From positions 2,108,001 to 2,172,000 of the forward strand of contig NZ_CP009556.1 in NCBI RefSeq assembly GCF_000959365.1: a DNA stretch of 64,000 bases, in the 5' to 3' direction. The DNA comes from Burkholderia oklahomensis C6786. GTDB lineage: Bacteria > Pseudomonadota > Gammaproteobacteria > Burkholderiales > Burkholderiaceae. Positions within the stretch are counted from its first letter, which is position 1. Each line of letters starts with the position of its first letter. A model generated the notes under the pieces. It was not told the origin of the DNA, made no database searches, and worked only from the letters and a program-made list of their open reading frames with translations. Shown here in pieces: positions 43,599-53,393 of the stretch. The translations under genes and the position numbers were made by a program.

Positions 43599-45211
43599 CA
43601 GATTTCCTTCTTCAACTGGTCCGAGATCCGCAGCGCGAGCGCCGCGATCGTCAGCGTCACGTTCACCGTGCCGACCGTCGGCATCGTCGCGCTGCTCGAG
43701 ACGAACAGGTTCGGATGGTCGAACGTGCGGCAGTCCTTGTCGACGACCGAATCGCGCGGATCGGCGCCCATGATCGTCGCGCCGGTGATGTGGTTGTTCG
43801 GCGCGAACTCGTCGTTGAACGCGACATCGGTGCCGCCGAGCACCTTCGCGGCGGTCGCATAGACCTCGCGCGTATGCACCGCGCCCCGCTTGACGTAGTC
43901 GTCGATCGCGTAGGTGATCTCCGGGCGCGGGATGCCGATCGCGTCGGTCGCCGTCTTGCTCGGCACGATGCGGTTCTCCGGCTGCGGCAGGATCTCGTGG
44001 AAGCAGTCGAACTGCACGTAGCGCGCGGAGCGGTCGCGGATCTGCGCATCGAGCTCGGCGGGCTTCATGAGCTTGCCCGCCTTGAAGATCTTCTGCGTCT
44101 CCTGGTCGATGCGCGACAGGTTCGACAGGTGGATCTTCTTCGCCGCTTCGGTCGCGCGGAACGCGCCGTCGCGAAAGCCGATCAGCGACGTCATCTCCTG
44201 CGGGCCGCGGCCCGGCCACAGCTTCTCGCTCGCGTAGAACGACACGCCCGTGCCCGGGTGGTCCATCAGGTTGCGGCCGACCATGTCGGAGCGGTTGCCG
44301 ACGCCGTTCGGGAAATCGTGGCTCGTCGACATCAGCATCAGCTTCGGCGTCTCGATGCCGTTCGCGGCGAGCACGAAATACTTGCCCTCGACACGATGCT
44401 CGACGCCCTTCGGGTCCTTGTAGAGCGCCGCGACGATCTTCTTCTGCGGGCCGACTTCGAGCTTGTGGACGACCGCGTTCTCGATCAGCTTCGCGCCCGC
44501 CTGCTCGGCCTTCTCGACGTGGACGATGCCGTTGTACATCGCGCCGATCGGGCAGATCGGCATGCAGTTGTTGTTCCCGCAGCAGGTCGGACGGCCGTCG
44601 TACGGACGGCTGTTGCGCGCGACGGGCTCGGTCACCACGTGGTACTTCGGGTCGTGGTTGTTGAGCGCGGTCTTGATCGTCTGCTCGTTGTAAGACAGCG
44701 GCAGCGGCGGCATCGGATACGGCTGCTTGCGCGGCGACAGCAGATCCTCTTCGGCGCCCGGCCCCCAGACGCCCAGTTCTTCCTCCGCGCGCTGGTAGTA
44801 ATGCTCGAGATCGTCGTACTGGATCGGCCAGTCGCGGCCGACGCCGTAGACGGTCTTCATCTTGAAATCGTTCGGGATGAAGCGCCACGCGGACGCGGCC
44901 CAGTGCCACGTCGTGCCGCCCACCGCGCGAATGTACTGCGAGTTGAACTTGTGCTCGCCCTTCAGGACCAGGTAGTCGTTCGGCGGGCCGTACTCCGGAT
45001 GCGGCGCCCACGGGCTCGACGGATACGGCGCCATGAAGTCCATCTTGTCCGGCTGGTTGCGGAAGCGCTCGACGATCTCCCAGCGCGGCATCCGCGGGCC
45101 GGCTTCCAGCAGGATCACCGACTTGCCCGCCGTCGCGAGCTGATGCGCGACGATCGCGCCCGCGACGCCCGAGCCCACGACAACGACGTCCGCTTGTTGT
45201 GTATCGGCCAT
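43598..45211 (-). CDS. GMC-family flavoprotein, large subunit of a periplasmic dehydrogenase
   Basis: A 537-residue FAD enzyme. N-terminal dinucleotide fold VVVVGSGVAGAIVAHQLA and a following LLEAGP match GMC oxidoreductases of the gluconate 2-dehydrogenase large-subunit type. A cysteine cluster CCGNNNCMPICPIGA (about residues 212-226) probably holds a 3Fe-4S cluster as in FAD-glucose dehydrogenases. Conserved His/Asn are in the C-terminal NNHITGATIMG. It has no signal peptide and should be exported folded together with the Tat-bearing small subunit. Substrate could be gluconate, sorbitol, fructose or another sugar acid/alcohol. Confidence 0.92.
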   Translation of the reverse strand: MADTQQADVVVVGSGVAGAIVAHQLATAGKSVILLEAGPRMPRWEIVERFRNQPDKMDFMAPYPSSPWAPHPEYGPPNDYLVLKGEHKFNSQYIRAVGGTTWHWAASAWRFIPNDFKMKTVYGVGRDWPIQYDDLEHYYQRAEEELGVWGPGAEEDLLSPRKQPYPMPPLPLSYNEQTIKTALNNHDPKYHVVTEPVARNSRPYDGRPTCCGNNNCMPICPIGAMYNGIVHVEKAEQAGAKLIENAVVHKLEVGPQKKIVAALYKDPKGVEHRVEGKYFVLAANGIETPKLMLMSTSHDFPNGVGNRSDMVGRNLMDHPGTGVSFYASEKLWPGRGPQEMTSLIGFRDGAFRATEAAKKIHLSNLSRIDQETQKIFKAGKLMKPAELDAQIRDRSARYVQFDCFHEILPQPENRIVPSKTATDAIGIPRPEITYAIDDYVKRGAVHTREVYATAAKVLGGTDVAFNDEFAPNNHITGATIMGADPRDSVVDKDCRTFDHPNLFVSSSATMPTVGTVNVTLTIAALALRISDQLKKEI

Positions 45212-45726
45212 CAGGCTTGCCTCTCGGTCGGTTTGTCGGCCCAGAAGCCGGGTTTGTTGGGGCAGTACGAGCGGATCACGAGCGTGTCCGACACGACGCC
45301 GAACATCAGCGCTTCTTCATAGGTGATCACGACGTTGTCGACGATGCCGAGATACCACGCTTCGAGAATGCGCAGCGCGAGGGCTTCCTGATCGGGCGTG
45401 AGCGTGTTCGCGGCGAGCGCGCCCGCGAGCTTCGGCAGCCCGTCGCCGAGCTCGAACGAGCCTTTTTGCAGCGCGCGCAGCAGCCGTTCGCCGACCGCGC
45501 GGTTCAGGCCGGTCTTGCCGGTCAACGCTTCGGACAGCGTCATGAACGCATCGAGCGGCGCGGCGCTCGGCGCATCGGCGAGCGCGCGCAGCGTGAGCGA
45601 GCCGGCGAGGCCCAATGCGGTCAGCGCGAGCGAGCGCTGCAGCCATTGGCGTCGGGTGAGCCCCCCACCCATGGGCTCGGCCGCGTCGCCCGAGCGACGC
45701 GCGTGGGGATTGGTGTCGTTATTCAT
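45211..45726 (-). CDS. Small subunit of the GMC dehydrogenase, with Tat signal
   Basis: A 171-residue protein. Residues 24-50 contain a twin-arginine signal (TRRQWLQRSLALTALGL). The rest, with DAFMTLSEALTGKTGLN and WYLGIVDN, matches sorbitol/fructose-dehydrogenase and gluconate-2-dehydrogenase small subunits. It chaperones and carries the FAD subunit through the Tat system. First gene of small-large-cytochrome operon; its stop overlaps the flavoprotein start by one base. Confidence 0.9.
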   Translation of the reverse strand: MNNDTNPHARRSGDAAEPMGGGLTRRQWLQRSLALTALGLAGSLTLRALADAPSAAPLDAFMTLSEALTGKTGLNRAVGERLLRALQKGSFELGDGLPKLAGALAANTLTPDQEALALRILEAWYLGIVDNVVITYEEALMFGVVSDTLVIRSYCPNKPGFWADKPTERQA

Positions 45727-46145
45727 CGTTCCTTCTCTCAGGCGCCGGGCTCGGGAAAACGAGTCTTGATATTTCTCAAACTACGGCGCGGACCCGAAAT
45801 GTACGCGTTCATCGTCAATTGAACAATCCCTTTATAGTTCATCGATTCGTTTTGCACTCCCTTGTAATGCGGGTTCCGGCTGTTTTTTCAGTTTCGGCAA
45901 AAAACTGTTTCGCAATATGGAGTTGCGGCATCCGGACTATCCGGAATAGACAGCAATGCGATGTGACGGGATCGTGAAGCTGCGTGCCGATTGCTTCGAC
46001 ACGCGCGCGGCGAGGCGAGCGATACGCGGAGCCGGCCGCGAACCCGGGCGCGGCAGCGCCGACGGCGGTCGAGCGGCAAGCGACCGAGCAAGCGGCCGGC
46101 GCGGCGAAGCGTGTCGCGCCGGCCTCCTGCGAGCGGGCATCGTAT
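45727..46145. other. Spacer upstream of the dehydrogenase operon
   Basis: The first 150 bases (45750-45920) are AT-richer and should contain the minus-strand promoter of the dehydrogenase operon. The remainder has only Arg/Ala-rich chance frames. No gene is called. Confidence 0.45.
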
Positions 46146-46824
46146 TCAGTACTGCACGCGATCGCCGGGATTCCTGAAGCGCGCGCGCTTCTCCGCCGAC
46201 AACGGATGACTCAGGTTCAGCCCGCGCGGCGAAATCGGCTGCATGAACTACTTCTCGTCAAGCTTCTCCGCTTCGCCCGACGTCCGCATCTGCGCGATCG
46301 TCGAATCGACGAGTTTCTTGAGCTCGGGATCGTCCCTGCGCAACATGCACGCGTAGTTCCCGTGGACGACCGACGTGCCCGCGAAATCGCCGAAGTCCTT
46401 GATGCCCGAGCCTTTGCGCGCGCCGAAGCGAGGATGCCGTTTAGGAAGATGCCGTTCGAGAACGCCGCCTGCCGCTGCCGTTCGAGCGTGTTCGTCGTCG
46501 GCCCGCATTCGAAATCGCTCGCGCCGTTCTGCACGAGCGGCACGCGGCTTCGCGACGGGATCGGCATGCCCTTGACGACGTGCCCGGGCGACTTCAATTG
46601 CCGCTTGATCTCGTCGACGATCTTCGCCGCGATGTCGCGCGAATGGCCGATGTCTGCTGCTGATTGTCGAAATACGAGAACGGCACCGACGATTCGCGAA
46701 TGCCGAATCCGACGACGGCCGTCCCCTCGATTTTCTTGAGCGAACCGGTAAGTTCCTGCGCACGGACGGCGCCTGCAGCCATGCGGACGAACGCGGCAAC
46801 GAGCCAATTGAAACGAACGCGCAT
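46146..46824 (-). pseudogene. Decayed glutamate/aspartate binding protein gene (gltI-like)
   Basis: Reading the minus strand in three frames gives consecutive pieces of a GltI-type ABC binding protein. Piece 1 (from 46824): signal peptide, then GTAVVGFGIRESSVPFSYFDNQQ. A frameshift near 46655 leads to piece 2: VQNGASDFECGPTTNTLERQ and QAAFSNGIFLNG. A second shift near 46430 leads to piece 3: GSGIKDFGDFAGTSVV, then YACMLRRDDPELKKLVDSTI. About 70 residues between these last two stretches are deleted. A stop (TAG at 46248-46250) replaces the Trp after SGEAEKLDEK, and the true C-terminus (FMQPISPRGLNLSHPLS) reads on to 46146. The gene cannot make a working protein. Confidence 0.88.
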
Positions 46825-47283
46825 GCCTTTCTGCGAAAGTCAAACGAAAAGCAAGCGTAATCCGTTCAAAAAATCTACGGCGGGCCGTGCGTTGCGGCAA
46901 CCTGCCGGCCGCATGACGCCGCCGTATTCCGGCGATGCACCGAAAACGCATTCGCTCACCCGTTTGATACGGCCGTTCTCCGTTTACCCCGCCTATCTCA
47001 AAATTCCACTCAAATCAGGCCGCGCATTACATCAAAAGTGCTCATGTATTTGTGCGGCAAGCGACTATATTTTCGGAAAGACCATCAAGAATTGTTAAGC
47101 GCAGCCGTTACTCACACCAGTACCTCCGATCAGGCGCGCACGAGCCCATCGGAATCCGGACAAGACCTGGCGATGTATCGGGATGCAAATCGAAGGACGA
47201 GGATGCTCACGGACTTCTCACGCCACGGGCCTTGACCGCATTGACCGCGCACGCGGTTTCGAAACCAAGGGTGGAGAGGCACC
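46825..47283. other. Spacer between gltI remnant and protease gene
   Basis: This 459-base divergent spacer is AT-richer between about 46960 and 47110. It should hold the promoter of the secreted protease and the old promoter of the gltI remnant. Short frames here have no coding character, and no clear operator is visible. Confidence 0.4.
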
Positions 47284-48963
47284 ATGAACAACAAACGTAG
47301 CAATCCTGATCAGACGCGGTTTGGCCAAGCCCGCGCCCTCGCCGGAATTCTCTCCATGTCCCTCCTCGTTCCGCTCGCCGGTTGCGGCGGAGGCGGCGGC
47401 GGGGACGGAGGCAGCACCCCATCGGCAGCCGCACAGCCGACTCCGGCACCTGCTCCGACGCCGGCCCCGACATCGGGCTCGTCGCAATCCGCGACTTCTT
47501 CGACTTCGACGACGGCCTGCCCCGTCACGCAAACCGCATCGGCCGCCGCAAGCGCTTCCCTGTTTTCCAGCACCGTTCAACAGGACGCGCCCGTCGACCA
47601 TCTGATCGTCAAGCTGCAAAACGCATCGGCGACGACGGCGTCGGGTGCGCGGATCATGGCCGCGACGGACGACGCGGCGCGTCTCGACGCAGTGATCCAG
47701 CGCGTGATGTCGCAATGGAGCGTGAAGAGCGGCGCCGTGCGCTCGTATGCGCAAAGCATCGCGCAGACGAGTGCCGTGCAGGTCGAGCGGACGATGTCGG
47801 GCGGCGCGGCGCTGCTCGCGCTCGGACTAAAGATGAACGCGGATGCCGCCAGCGCGCTCGCGCAAACGTTCGCGGCCGATCCGGACGTCGCGTACGCGGA
47901 GCCCGACCGGCGCGTCTTCGCCCGCACCATGGCGACCGATCCGAACTACGCGCAGCAGTGGAACTACTTCGATCCGACGGCCGGCATCGATCTGCCGAAC
48001 GCATGGAACGTGACGACCGGCTTGCCGACCGTCGTCACCGCGGTGCTCGACACCGGCTATCGCCCACATCCGGACATCATCGCGAACCTGCTGCCCGGCT
48101 ACGACTTCATTTCCGACATCAACACCGGCAACAACGGGCACGGTCGCGGCCCGGACGCGACCGATCCGGGCGACTGGGTCACGCAGCAGGAGCTGACCGA
48201 TCCGTCGAGCCCGTTCTACAACTGCGCGAGCGGGCCGTCGAACAGCAGCTGGCACGGCACGCAGGTCGCCGGCATCATCGGCGCCGCCGCGAACAACGGC
48301 ATCGGCATCGCGGGCGTCAATTGGTACGGCAAGATGCTGCCCGTGCGCGTGCTCGGCAAATGCGGCGGCACGACGAGCGACATCGCCGACGCGATGCGCT
48401 GGGCGGCGGGCCTCCCCGTCACCGGCGTGCCGACGAATCTGACGCCCGCGAAAGTCATCAACCTGAGCCTGGGCGGCAACGGCCCGTGCGGCGACACGTT
48501 TCAGCAGGCAATCAACGACGTCATCGCACAAGGCGCGACCGTCGTCGTCGCGGCCGGCAACGACGGCCAGGCGACGACCCAGGATCGCCCCGCGAACTGC
48601 AAGGGCGTGATCGCGGTCGGCGCGACCGACAGCACGGGCCAGCGCGCGTGGTACAGCAACTTCGGCTCAGACATCACGCTGAGCGCGCCGGGCTCGAACA
48701 TCCTGTCGACGACCAACGCGGGCACGACGGTGCCGACGTTCGACGCGTACGGCACGCACAGCGGCACGAGCCTCGCCGCGCCGCAAGTGGCGGGCGTCGC
48801 GTCGCTGATGCTCGCGGCGAATCCGAACCTGACGCCCGCACAGATCGCGCAGAAGCTCGCAAGCACCGCGCGGCCGTCGCCGTCGACGACGTCCTGTCTC
48901 GCACGCGCGCCGGGCGCGGGGATCGTCGACGCTGGCGCAGTGGTTGCGTCCGCAACGAAATAG
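47284..48963 (+). CDS. Secreted subtilisin-family serine protease (S8, MprA-like)
   Basis: A 559-residue preproprotease. The N-terminal export signal ends in a lipobox-like LVPLAGC (Cys about 34) followed by a Gly run and a Pro/Ser/Thr linker. A propeptide-like region (about 100-215) precedes the S8 domain with catalytic Asp256 (VLDTGY), His324 (SWHGTQVAG) and Ser496 (GTSLAAPQVAG), and oxyanion Asn in the AAGND segment. It resembles the extracellular serine protease MprA of Burkholderia pseudomallei. A GC-rich hairpin follows the stop. Lipid anchoring versus simple secretion is undecided. Confidence 0.92.
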   Translation: MNNKRSNPDQTRFGQARALAGILSMSLLVPLAGCGGGGGGDGGSTPSAAAQPTPAPAPTPAPTSGSSQSATSSTSTTACPVTQTASAAASASLFSSTVQQDAPVDHLIVKLQNASATTASGARIMAATDDAARLDAVIQRVMSQWSVKSGAVRSYAQSIAQTSAVQVERTMSGGAALLALGLKMNADAASALAQTFAADPDVAYAEPDRRVFARTMATDPNYAQQWNYFDPTAGIDLPNAWNVTTGLPTVVTAVLDTGYRPHPDIIANLLPGYDFISDINTGNNGHGRGPDATDPGDWVTQQELTDPSSPFYNCASGPSNSSWHGTQVAGIIGAAANNGIGIAGVNWYGKMLPVRVLGKCGGTTSDIADAMRWAAGLPVTGVPTNLTPAKVINLSLGGNGPCGDTFQQAINDVIAQGATVVVAAGNDGQATTQDRPANCKGVIAVGATDSTGQRAWYSNFGSDITLSAPGSNILSTTNAGTTVPTFDAYGTHSGTSLAAPQVAGVASLMLAANPNLTPAQIAQKLASTARPSPSTTSCLARAPGAGIVDAGAVVASATK

Positions 48964-49677
48964 CCGCGCGAGCCGCACGCGATCACGCAGCGGCCGCCCA
49001 TGCGGGCGGCCGCTTGCTTCGCCGCCGCGCGACGACGCGCATGCGCCGCACGAACGAATGCGTGAACCGTGTAAACCTGCCGTAAAAAGCTTGACGCTTC
49101 GCACGCCGACCCTTTACCATCGCCCCGTCTTGATACTTGGAGTGTTCCGTGAACACCGATGCGAGTTGTAGTCGGTCCTGCACCGGCTTGACTGCTGACT
49201 GAGGCATTCGCGCAGAGCCCCACGCTTCTGCCGCATCCCGGCCAGCAGGATGCGGCGTCTTTCCGGCCATTCCGGCCCGATCTTCCCGCCACGACTTTCT
49301 CGAATGAACGATGCATGCGCCGCTATGCGCGCGTCGCGCTCGTCCGTTCTCGCCATCACGGCCTGCGCCGTGCGTGCGCATGCGCTCGCGCATGCATCGT
49401 TTTCGCATCGACCCGTGATTCGCGCCCTTCATTCCGGATGCCTTGCCGCGTCCGGCCGACGATCGACAGGAGTCCAGATGGAAGCAGACGACAGTAGCCG
49501 ATTACCGCTCGCCGGCGTCATGCCGGGCGGCGCGTGCGCCGCGTCGGCTGGGCCGGCGAGCGATTCCGATTTTCCATTCATTCAGCCGAACGCGCGCGAC
49601 GCGAAGCGGCGGGAGACGCTCGTCCATCGATAAAGACGACGCTCCCCGCTCGCCGCGCGCGACACACGGAGCGTCCG
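48964..49677. promoter_or_regulatory. Long leader region of mgtA with strong secondary structure
   Basis: This 714-base stretch holds, in order: the protease terminator (48990-49013); a GCCGCATCC / GGATGCGGC hairpin followed by GTCTTT (49230-49262), terminator-like; and a perfect 14-base inverted repeat, AACGATGCATGCGC at 49307-49320 with its complement at 49388-49401, enclosing 67 bases. A 109-codon frame starts at 49304 but lacks a ribosome site. The structures would fold in a long mgtA leader and suggest attenuation control. Confidence 0.5.
48990..49013 (+). terminator. Terminator hairpin of the protease gene
   Basis: A ten-base perfect stem (GCGGCCGCCC with its complement, loop ATGC) lies 27 bases after the protease stop and is followed by TTGCTTC. 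The T-tract is weak, but position and stability support a terminator. Confidence 0.7.
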
Positions 49678-52461
49678 ATGACACAACGCACTCCTTCAAA
49701 GAACAAGCAACGCGGGTTCCTCCATTACGGCGCACGGGGCGACGGCGACGATCGCCATCCGATGCGCATCGAATACGAATCCGCGCAACCGCTCGCCGAC
49801 ACCCTCAACAATCTCCGCACGAGCGAGCGCGGCCTCACGACATCCGACGCCGAGGATCGCCTGCTGCGCGACGGCCCGAACGAAATCGCGCACGACAAGC
49901 CGCCGCACTGGAGCCGGCAGCTGCTGACGTCGTTCAACAACCCGTTCGTCTACGTGCTGCTCGTGCTCGCCTCGATCAGCTTCCTCACCGACGTCTACTT
50001 CGCCGCGCCGGACGATCGCGACTACGTCAAGATCACGATCCTGCTCGCGATGATCACGATCAGCGTGCTGCTGCGCTTCGTGCAGGAATTCCGCTCGCTG
50101 CGCGCCGCCGAGAAGCTGAAGGCGATGGTGCGCACGACGTCGACCGTGCAGCGCCGCAACGACGACGCGAGCGCGCCGGTCAAGCACGACGTGCCGATGC
50201 GCGACGTCGTCGTCGGCGACATCGTGCATCTGTCCGCGGGCGACATGATCCCCGCGGACGTGCGGCTGATTTCGTCGCGCGATCTCTTCATCAGCCAGGC
50301 GGTGCTGACGGGCGAAGCGCTGCCCGTCGAGAAGTACGACACGCTCGGCGCCGTCGCGCAGAAGTCCGCCGAGCCGGCGAACGGCAACGGCAATAGCAAT
50401 GGCGGCGGCGACGCCGGCCGCGACGGTTCGCTGCTCGATCTCGCGAATGCGTGCTTCATGGGCACCAACGTCGTGAGCGGCACGGCGACCGCGGTCGTCG
50501 TCGCGACGGGCGCCGACACGTATTTCGGCGCGCTCGCGAAGAACGTCGTCAGCCACAAGCGGGTCGAGACGAGCTTCGATCGCGGCGTGTCGAGCGTCAG
50601 CTGGCTGCTGATCCGCTTCATGCTCGTGATGGTGCCGGTCGTCTTCATGATCAACGGCTTCATGAAAGGCGACTGGCTGAGCGCGCTGACGTTCGCACTC
50701 GCCGTCGCGGTCGGCCTGACGCCCGAGATGCTGCCGATGATCGTCAGCGCGAACCTCGCGCGCGGCGCGGTCGCGATGGCGCGGCGCAAGGTCGTCGTCA
50801 AGCGGCTGAACTCGGTCCAGAACTTCGGCGCGATGGACGTGCTCTGCACCGACAAGACGGGCACGCTCACGCAGGACAAGATCATCCTCGAGCATCACCT
50901 CGACGTGTCCGGCCGCAAGAACGAGGACGTGCTGCGCCTCGGCTGGCTGAACAGCTTTCACCAGAGCGGCCAGAAGAATCTGATCGACATCGCGATCGTC
51001 AATCGTGCGAATCAGTTCGGCGAGCGGATCAAGCCGCAGGGCTATCGCAAGATCGACGAGCTGCCGTTCGATTTCGTGCGGCGGCGCCTGTCCGTCGTCG
51101 TCGAGGATCCGCGCGGCGTGCATCTGCTCGTCTGCAAGGGGGCGGTCGAGGAGATGCTCGCGGTATCGACGCACGTTCAGGACGACGAAGGCGTGCGCCC
51201 GCTCGATTTCGTCGAGCGCAAGCGGCTTCTCACGCAGGCGAATGCCTACAACGAAGACGGCTTTCGCGTGCTGATCGTCGCGACGCGTTCGATCCCGCGC
51301 GGCGACGAACGCGGGCAATACCGGACGGCCGACGAGCGCGACCTCGTCGTGCGCGGCTTCCTGACTTTCCTCGATCCGCCGAAGGAATCCGCCGCGCCGG
51401 CGCTCGCCGCGCTGCGCGAGAACGGCGTCGCGGTCAAGGTGCTGACGGGCGACAACCCGACCGTCACGCTGAACGTGTGCCGGCAAGTCGGCCTCGAGCC
51501 CGGCAAGCCGCTCCTCGGGACCGAAATCGAAGCGCTCGACGATGCGGCGCTCGAAAAGGCGGTCGAGCGCACGACCGTATTCGCGAAGCTCACGCCGCTG
51601 CAGAAGGCGCGGATCGTGAAGGCGCTGCAGGCGAACGGCCATACGGTCGGCTTCCTCGGCGACGGGATCAACGATGCGCCCGCGCTACGCGATGCCGACG
51701 TCGGCATCTCGGTCGACAGCGGCGCGGACATCGCGAAGGAGACGGCCGACATCATCCTGCTCGAGAAAAGCCTGATGGTGCTCGAAGAAGGCGTGATCAA
51801 GGGCCGCGAGACGTTCGGCAACATCCTCAAGTACCTGAACATGACCGCGAGCTCGAACTTCGGCAACGTGTTCTCGGTGCTCGTCGCGAGCGCGTTCCTG
51901 CCGTGGGAGCCGATGCTCGCCGTGCAGATGCTCGTGCTGAACCTCGTCTACGACACGTCGCAGATGCTGCTGCCGTGGGACAAGATGGATCCCGAGTTCC
52001 TGAAGAAGCCGCGCAAGTGGGAAGCGAAGAACATCGGCCGCTTCATGCTGTGGGTCGGGCCGACGTCGTCGGTGTTCGACATCACGACATATGTGCTGAT
52101 GTGGACCGTGTTCGGCGCGGGCGCGCTGTACCACGCGCAAGGCGGCGCAGGCGGCCAGCTCGTGATGAACTCCGGCTGGTTCGTCGAGAGCCTCGTGTCG
52201 CAGACGATCGTCGTCCATCTGCTGCGCACGCGGAAGATCCCGTTCCTGCAGAGCACCGCGTCGCTGCCCGTGTTGATGTCGACGACGATCGCGATCGCGA
52301 TCGGCTGCTGGCTGCCGTTCTCGCCGTTCTCCGAAGCGCTCGGCTTCATCCGTCTGCCCGGCAGCTACTGGCTGTGGCTCATCGCGACGATGGCGGGCTA
52401 CATCATGCTCGCGCAGATCGTGAAGACGCTCTACGTCCGTCGCTACAAACAGTGGTTCTGA
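49678..52461 (+). CDS. mgtA: Magnesium-importing P-type ATPase (MgtA type)
   Basis: A 927-residue type IIIB P-type ATPase. The phosphorylation motif LCTDKTGTLT places the acceptor at Asp392; a TGE motif (VLTGEALPVEKYD) and the hinge GDGINDAPALRDADVGISVD are intact. Ten membrane helices flank the cytoplasmic domains. An inserted Gly/Asn-rich run lies in the actuator region after QKSAEPA. It imports Mg2+ when external Mg2+ is low. The ATG is preceded by CGGAGCG; in-frame sequence upstream is non-coding in character. A long structured leader precedes it. Confidence 0.93.
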   Translation: MTQRTPSKNKQRGFLHYGARGDGDDRHPMRIEYESAQPLADTLNNLRTSERGLTTSDAEDRLLRDGPNEIAHDKPPHWSRQLLTSFNNPFVYVLLVLASISFLTDVYFAAPDDRDYVKITILLAMITISVLLRFVQEFRSLRAAEKLKAMVRTTSTVQRRNDDASAPVKHDVPMRDVVVGDIVHLSAGDMIPADVRLISSRDLFISQAVLTGEALPVEKYDTLGAVAQKSAEPANGNGNSNGGGDAGRDGSLLDLANACFMGTNVVSGTATAVVVATGADTYFGALAKNVVSHKRVETSFDRGVSSVSWLLIRFMLVMVPVVFMINGFMKGDWLSALTFALAVAVGLTPEMLPMIVSANLARGAVAMARRKVVVKRLNSVQNFGAMDVLCTDKTGTLTQDKIILEHHLDVSGRKNEDVLRLGWLNSFHQSGQKNLIDIAIVNRANQFGERIKPQGYRKIDELPFDFVRRRLSVVVEDPRGVHLLVCKGAVEEMLAVSTHVQDDEGVRPLDFVERKRLLTQANAYNEDGFRVLIVATRSIPRGDERGQYRTADERDLVVRGFLTFLDPPKESAAPALAALRENGVAVKVLTGDNPTVTLNVCRQVGLEPGKPLLGTEIEALDDAALEKAVERTTVFAKLTPLQKARIVKALQANGHTVGFLGDGINDAPALRDADVGISVDSGADIAKETADIILLEKSLMVLEEGVIKGRETFGNILKYLNMTASSNFGNVFSVLVASAFLPWEPMLAVQMLVLNLVYDTSQMLLPWDKMDPEFLKKPRKWEAKNIGRFMLWVGPTSSVFDITTYVLMWTVFGAGALYHAQGGAGGQLVMNSGWFVESLVSQTIVVHLLRTRKIPFLQSTASLPVLMSTTIAIAIGCWLPFSPFSEALGFIRLPGSYWLWLIATMAGYIMLAQIVKTLYVRRYKQWF

Positions 52462-52534
52462 CGCGACGCATCCCTTTCGCATCCGGCCGCGCGCGGCGCG
52501 CGCGCCGGCCGCTCGTTTCATCGAAGGTGACGAT

Positions 52535-53278
52535 ATGAAAAGAATGCTTCCGCTCGCGGCCGCGGGCGCCCTTTTCGCGCCCACCGGCGCGCAAGCCGAC
52601 CACCCGTTCACGTCCGACGACACCAACACGCAAGGCGACGGTAGCTGGCAGTACGAACTGAACGTCGAGCGCACGTCGAAGCAGCCCGACATCGGCCGCC
52701 AGCAGCTCTGGAACACGACGCTCACGCGCGGCTTCGGCGAGCGCGTCGATCTGTACGTGCAGGCGCCGTACACGCACGTGCAGACACGCTCCGACGAACA
52801 GGGCTCGGGCTTCGGCGACGTCGAAATCGGCGCGAAATGGCGCGTGCTCGAACGCGGACCGTTCAGCATCGCGGTGAAGCCGCGCTTCACGATGCCGACC
52901 GGCAACGACGCGCGCGGCCTCGGCAACGGCCGCGTGAACGCAGGCGCGATGCTGCTCGCGCAGTACGACATCGCACGCGTGCAACTGCTCGCCAATGCGG
53001 GCCTGATGTACCAGGCGAACCGCCAGGACGGCCTCACGTCGATCTGGCAGGCATCCGGCGCGGTGATCTACCGCGCGACGGACAAGCTGCGGCTCGGCAT
53101 CGACGTCGGGATCGCGCGCAATTCCGAGCGCGGCGCCGGCGCGAATCCGGCGTACGTGATCGCGGGCGCGATCTACACGCCGCGCGACTGGCTCGATCTC
53201 GACATCGGCTATCGGCGCGGGCTCAACGATCAGATCTACGATCATTCGTTGATGGCGGGGATCACGGCGCGGTGGTGA
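52535..53278 (+). CDS. Outer-membrane beta-barrel protein (MetA-pathway/transporter-like)
   Basis: A 247-residue exported protein. A signal peptide (about 1-21, ending AQA) is followed by alternating amphipathic strands (YELNVERTSK, DVEIGAKWRV, FSIAVKPRFTMPTG) and an aromatic C-terminus (MAGITARW), the pattern of small barrel proteins in the phenol-MetA-degradation/transporter family. Function is unknown. It starts 73 bases after mgtA on the same strand with GAAGGTGA before the ATG, and a strong hairpin follows, so the two genes may share a transcript. Confidence 0.82.
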   Translation: MKRMLPLAAAGALFAPTGAQADHPFTSDDTNTQGDGSWQYELNVERTSKQPDIGRQQLWNTTLTRGFGERVDLYVQAPYTHVQTRSDEQGSGFGDVEIGAKWRVLERGPFSIAVKPRFTMPTGNDARGLGNGRVNAGAMLLAQYDIARVQLLANAGLMYQANRQDGLTSIWQASGAVIYRATDKLRLGIDVGIARNSERGAGANPAYVIAGAIYTPRDWLDLDIGYRRGLNDQIYDHSLMAGITARW

Positions 53279-53300
53279 GCCGGGGCGTCGCGGCATGACG

Positions 53301-53326
53301 GCGGGGCGGTCCGCGGACCGCCCCGC
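53301..53326 (+). terminator. Terminator after the mgtA-barrel protein unit
   Basis: A perfect 12-base GC stem (GCGGGGCGGTCC with its complement) is followed by TCCTGTTT. It lies 22 bases after the stop codon. Confidence 0.7.
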
Positions 53327-53393
53327 TCCTGTTTGCGCCGCCCGTCGAATCTCACCCGCATGCGCGTCGTCGATCCGCAAGCGCGCCGTTGCG

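Noticed and set aside
46822..47110. Genomic island boundary suggested by lower GC around the gltI remnant
   Set aside because: No integrase, direct repeats or tRNA are present; lower GC is limited to a non-coding spacer.
49304..49633. A 109-codon frame in the mgtA leader as a leader peptide or gene
   Set aside because: No ribosome site, contains the long inverted repeat, and the translation is Ala/Arg/Ser-rich without a regulatory codon run.
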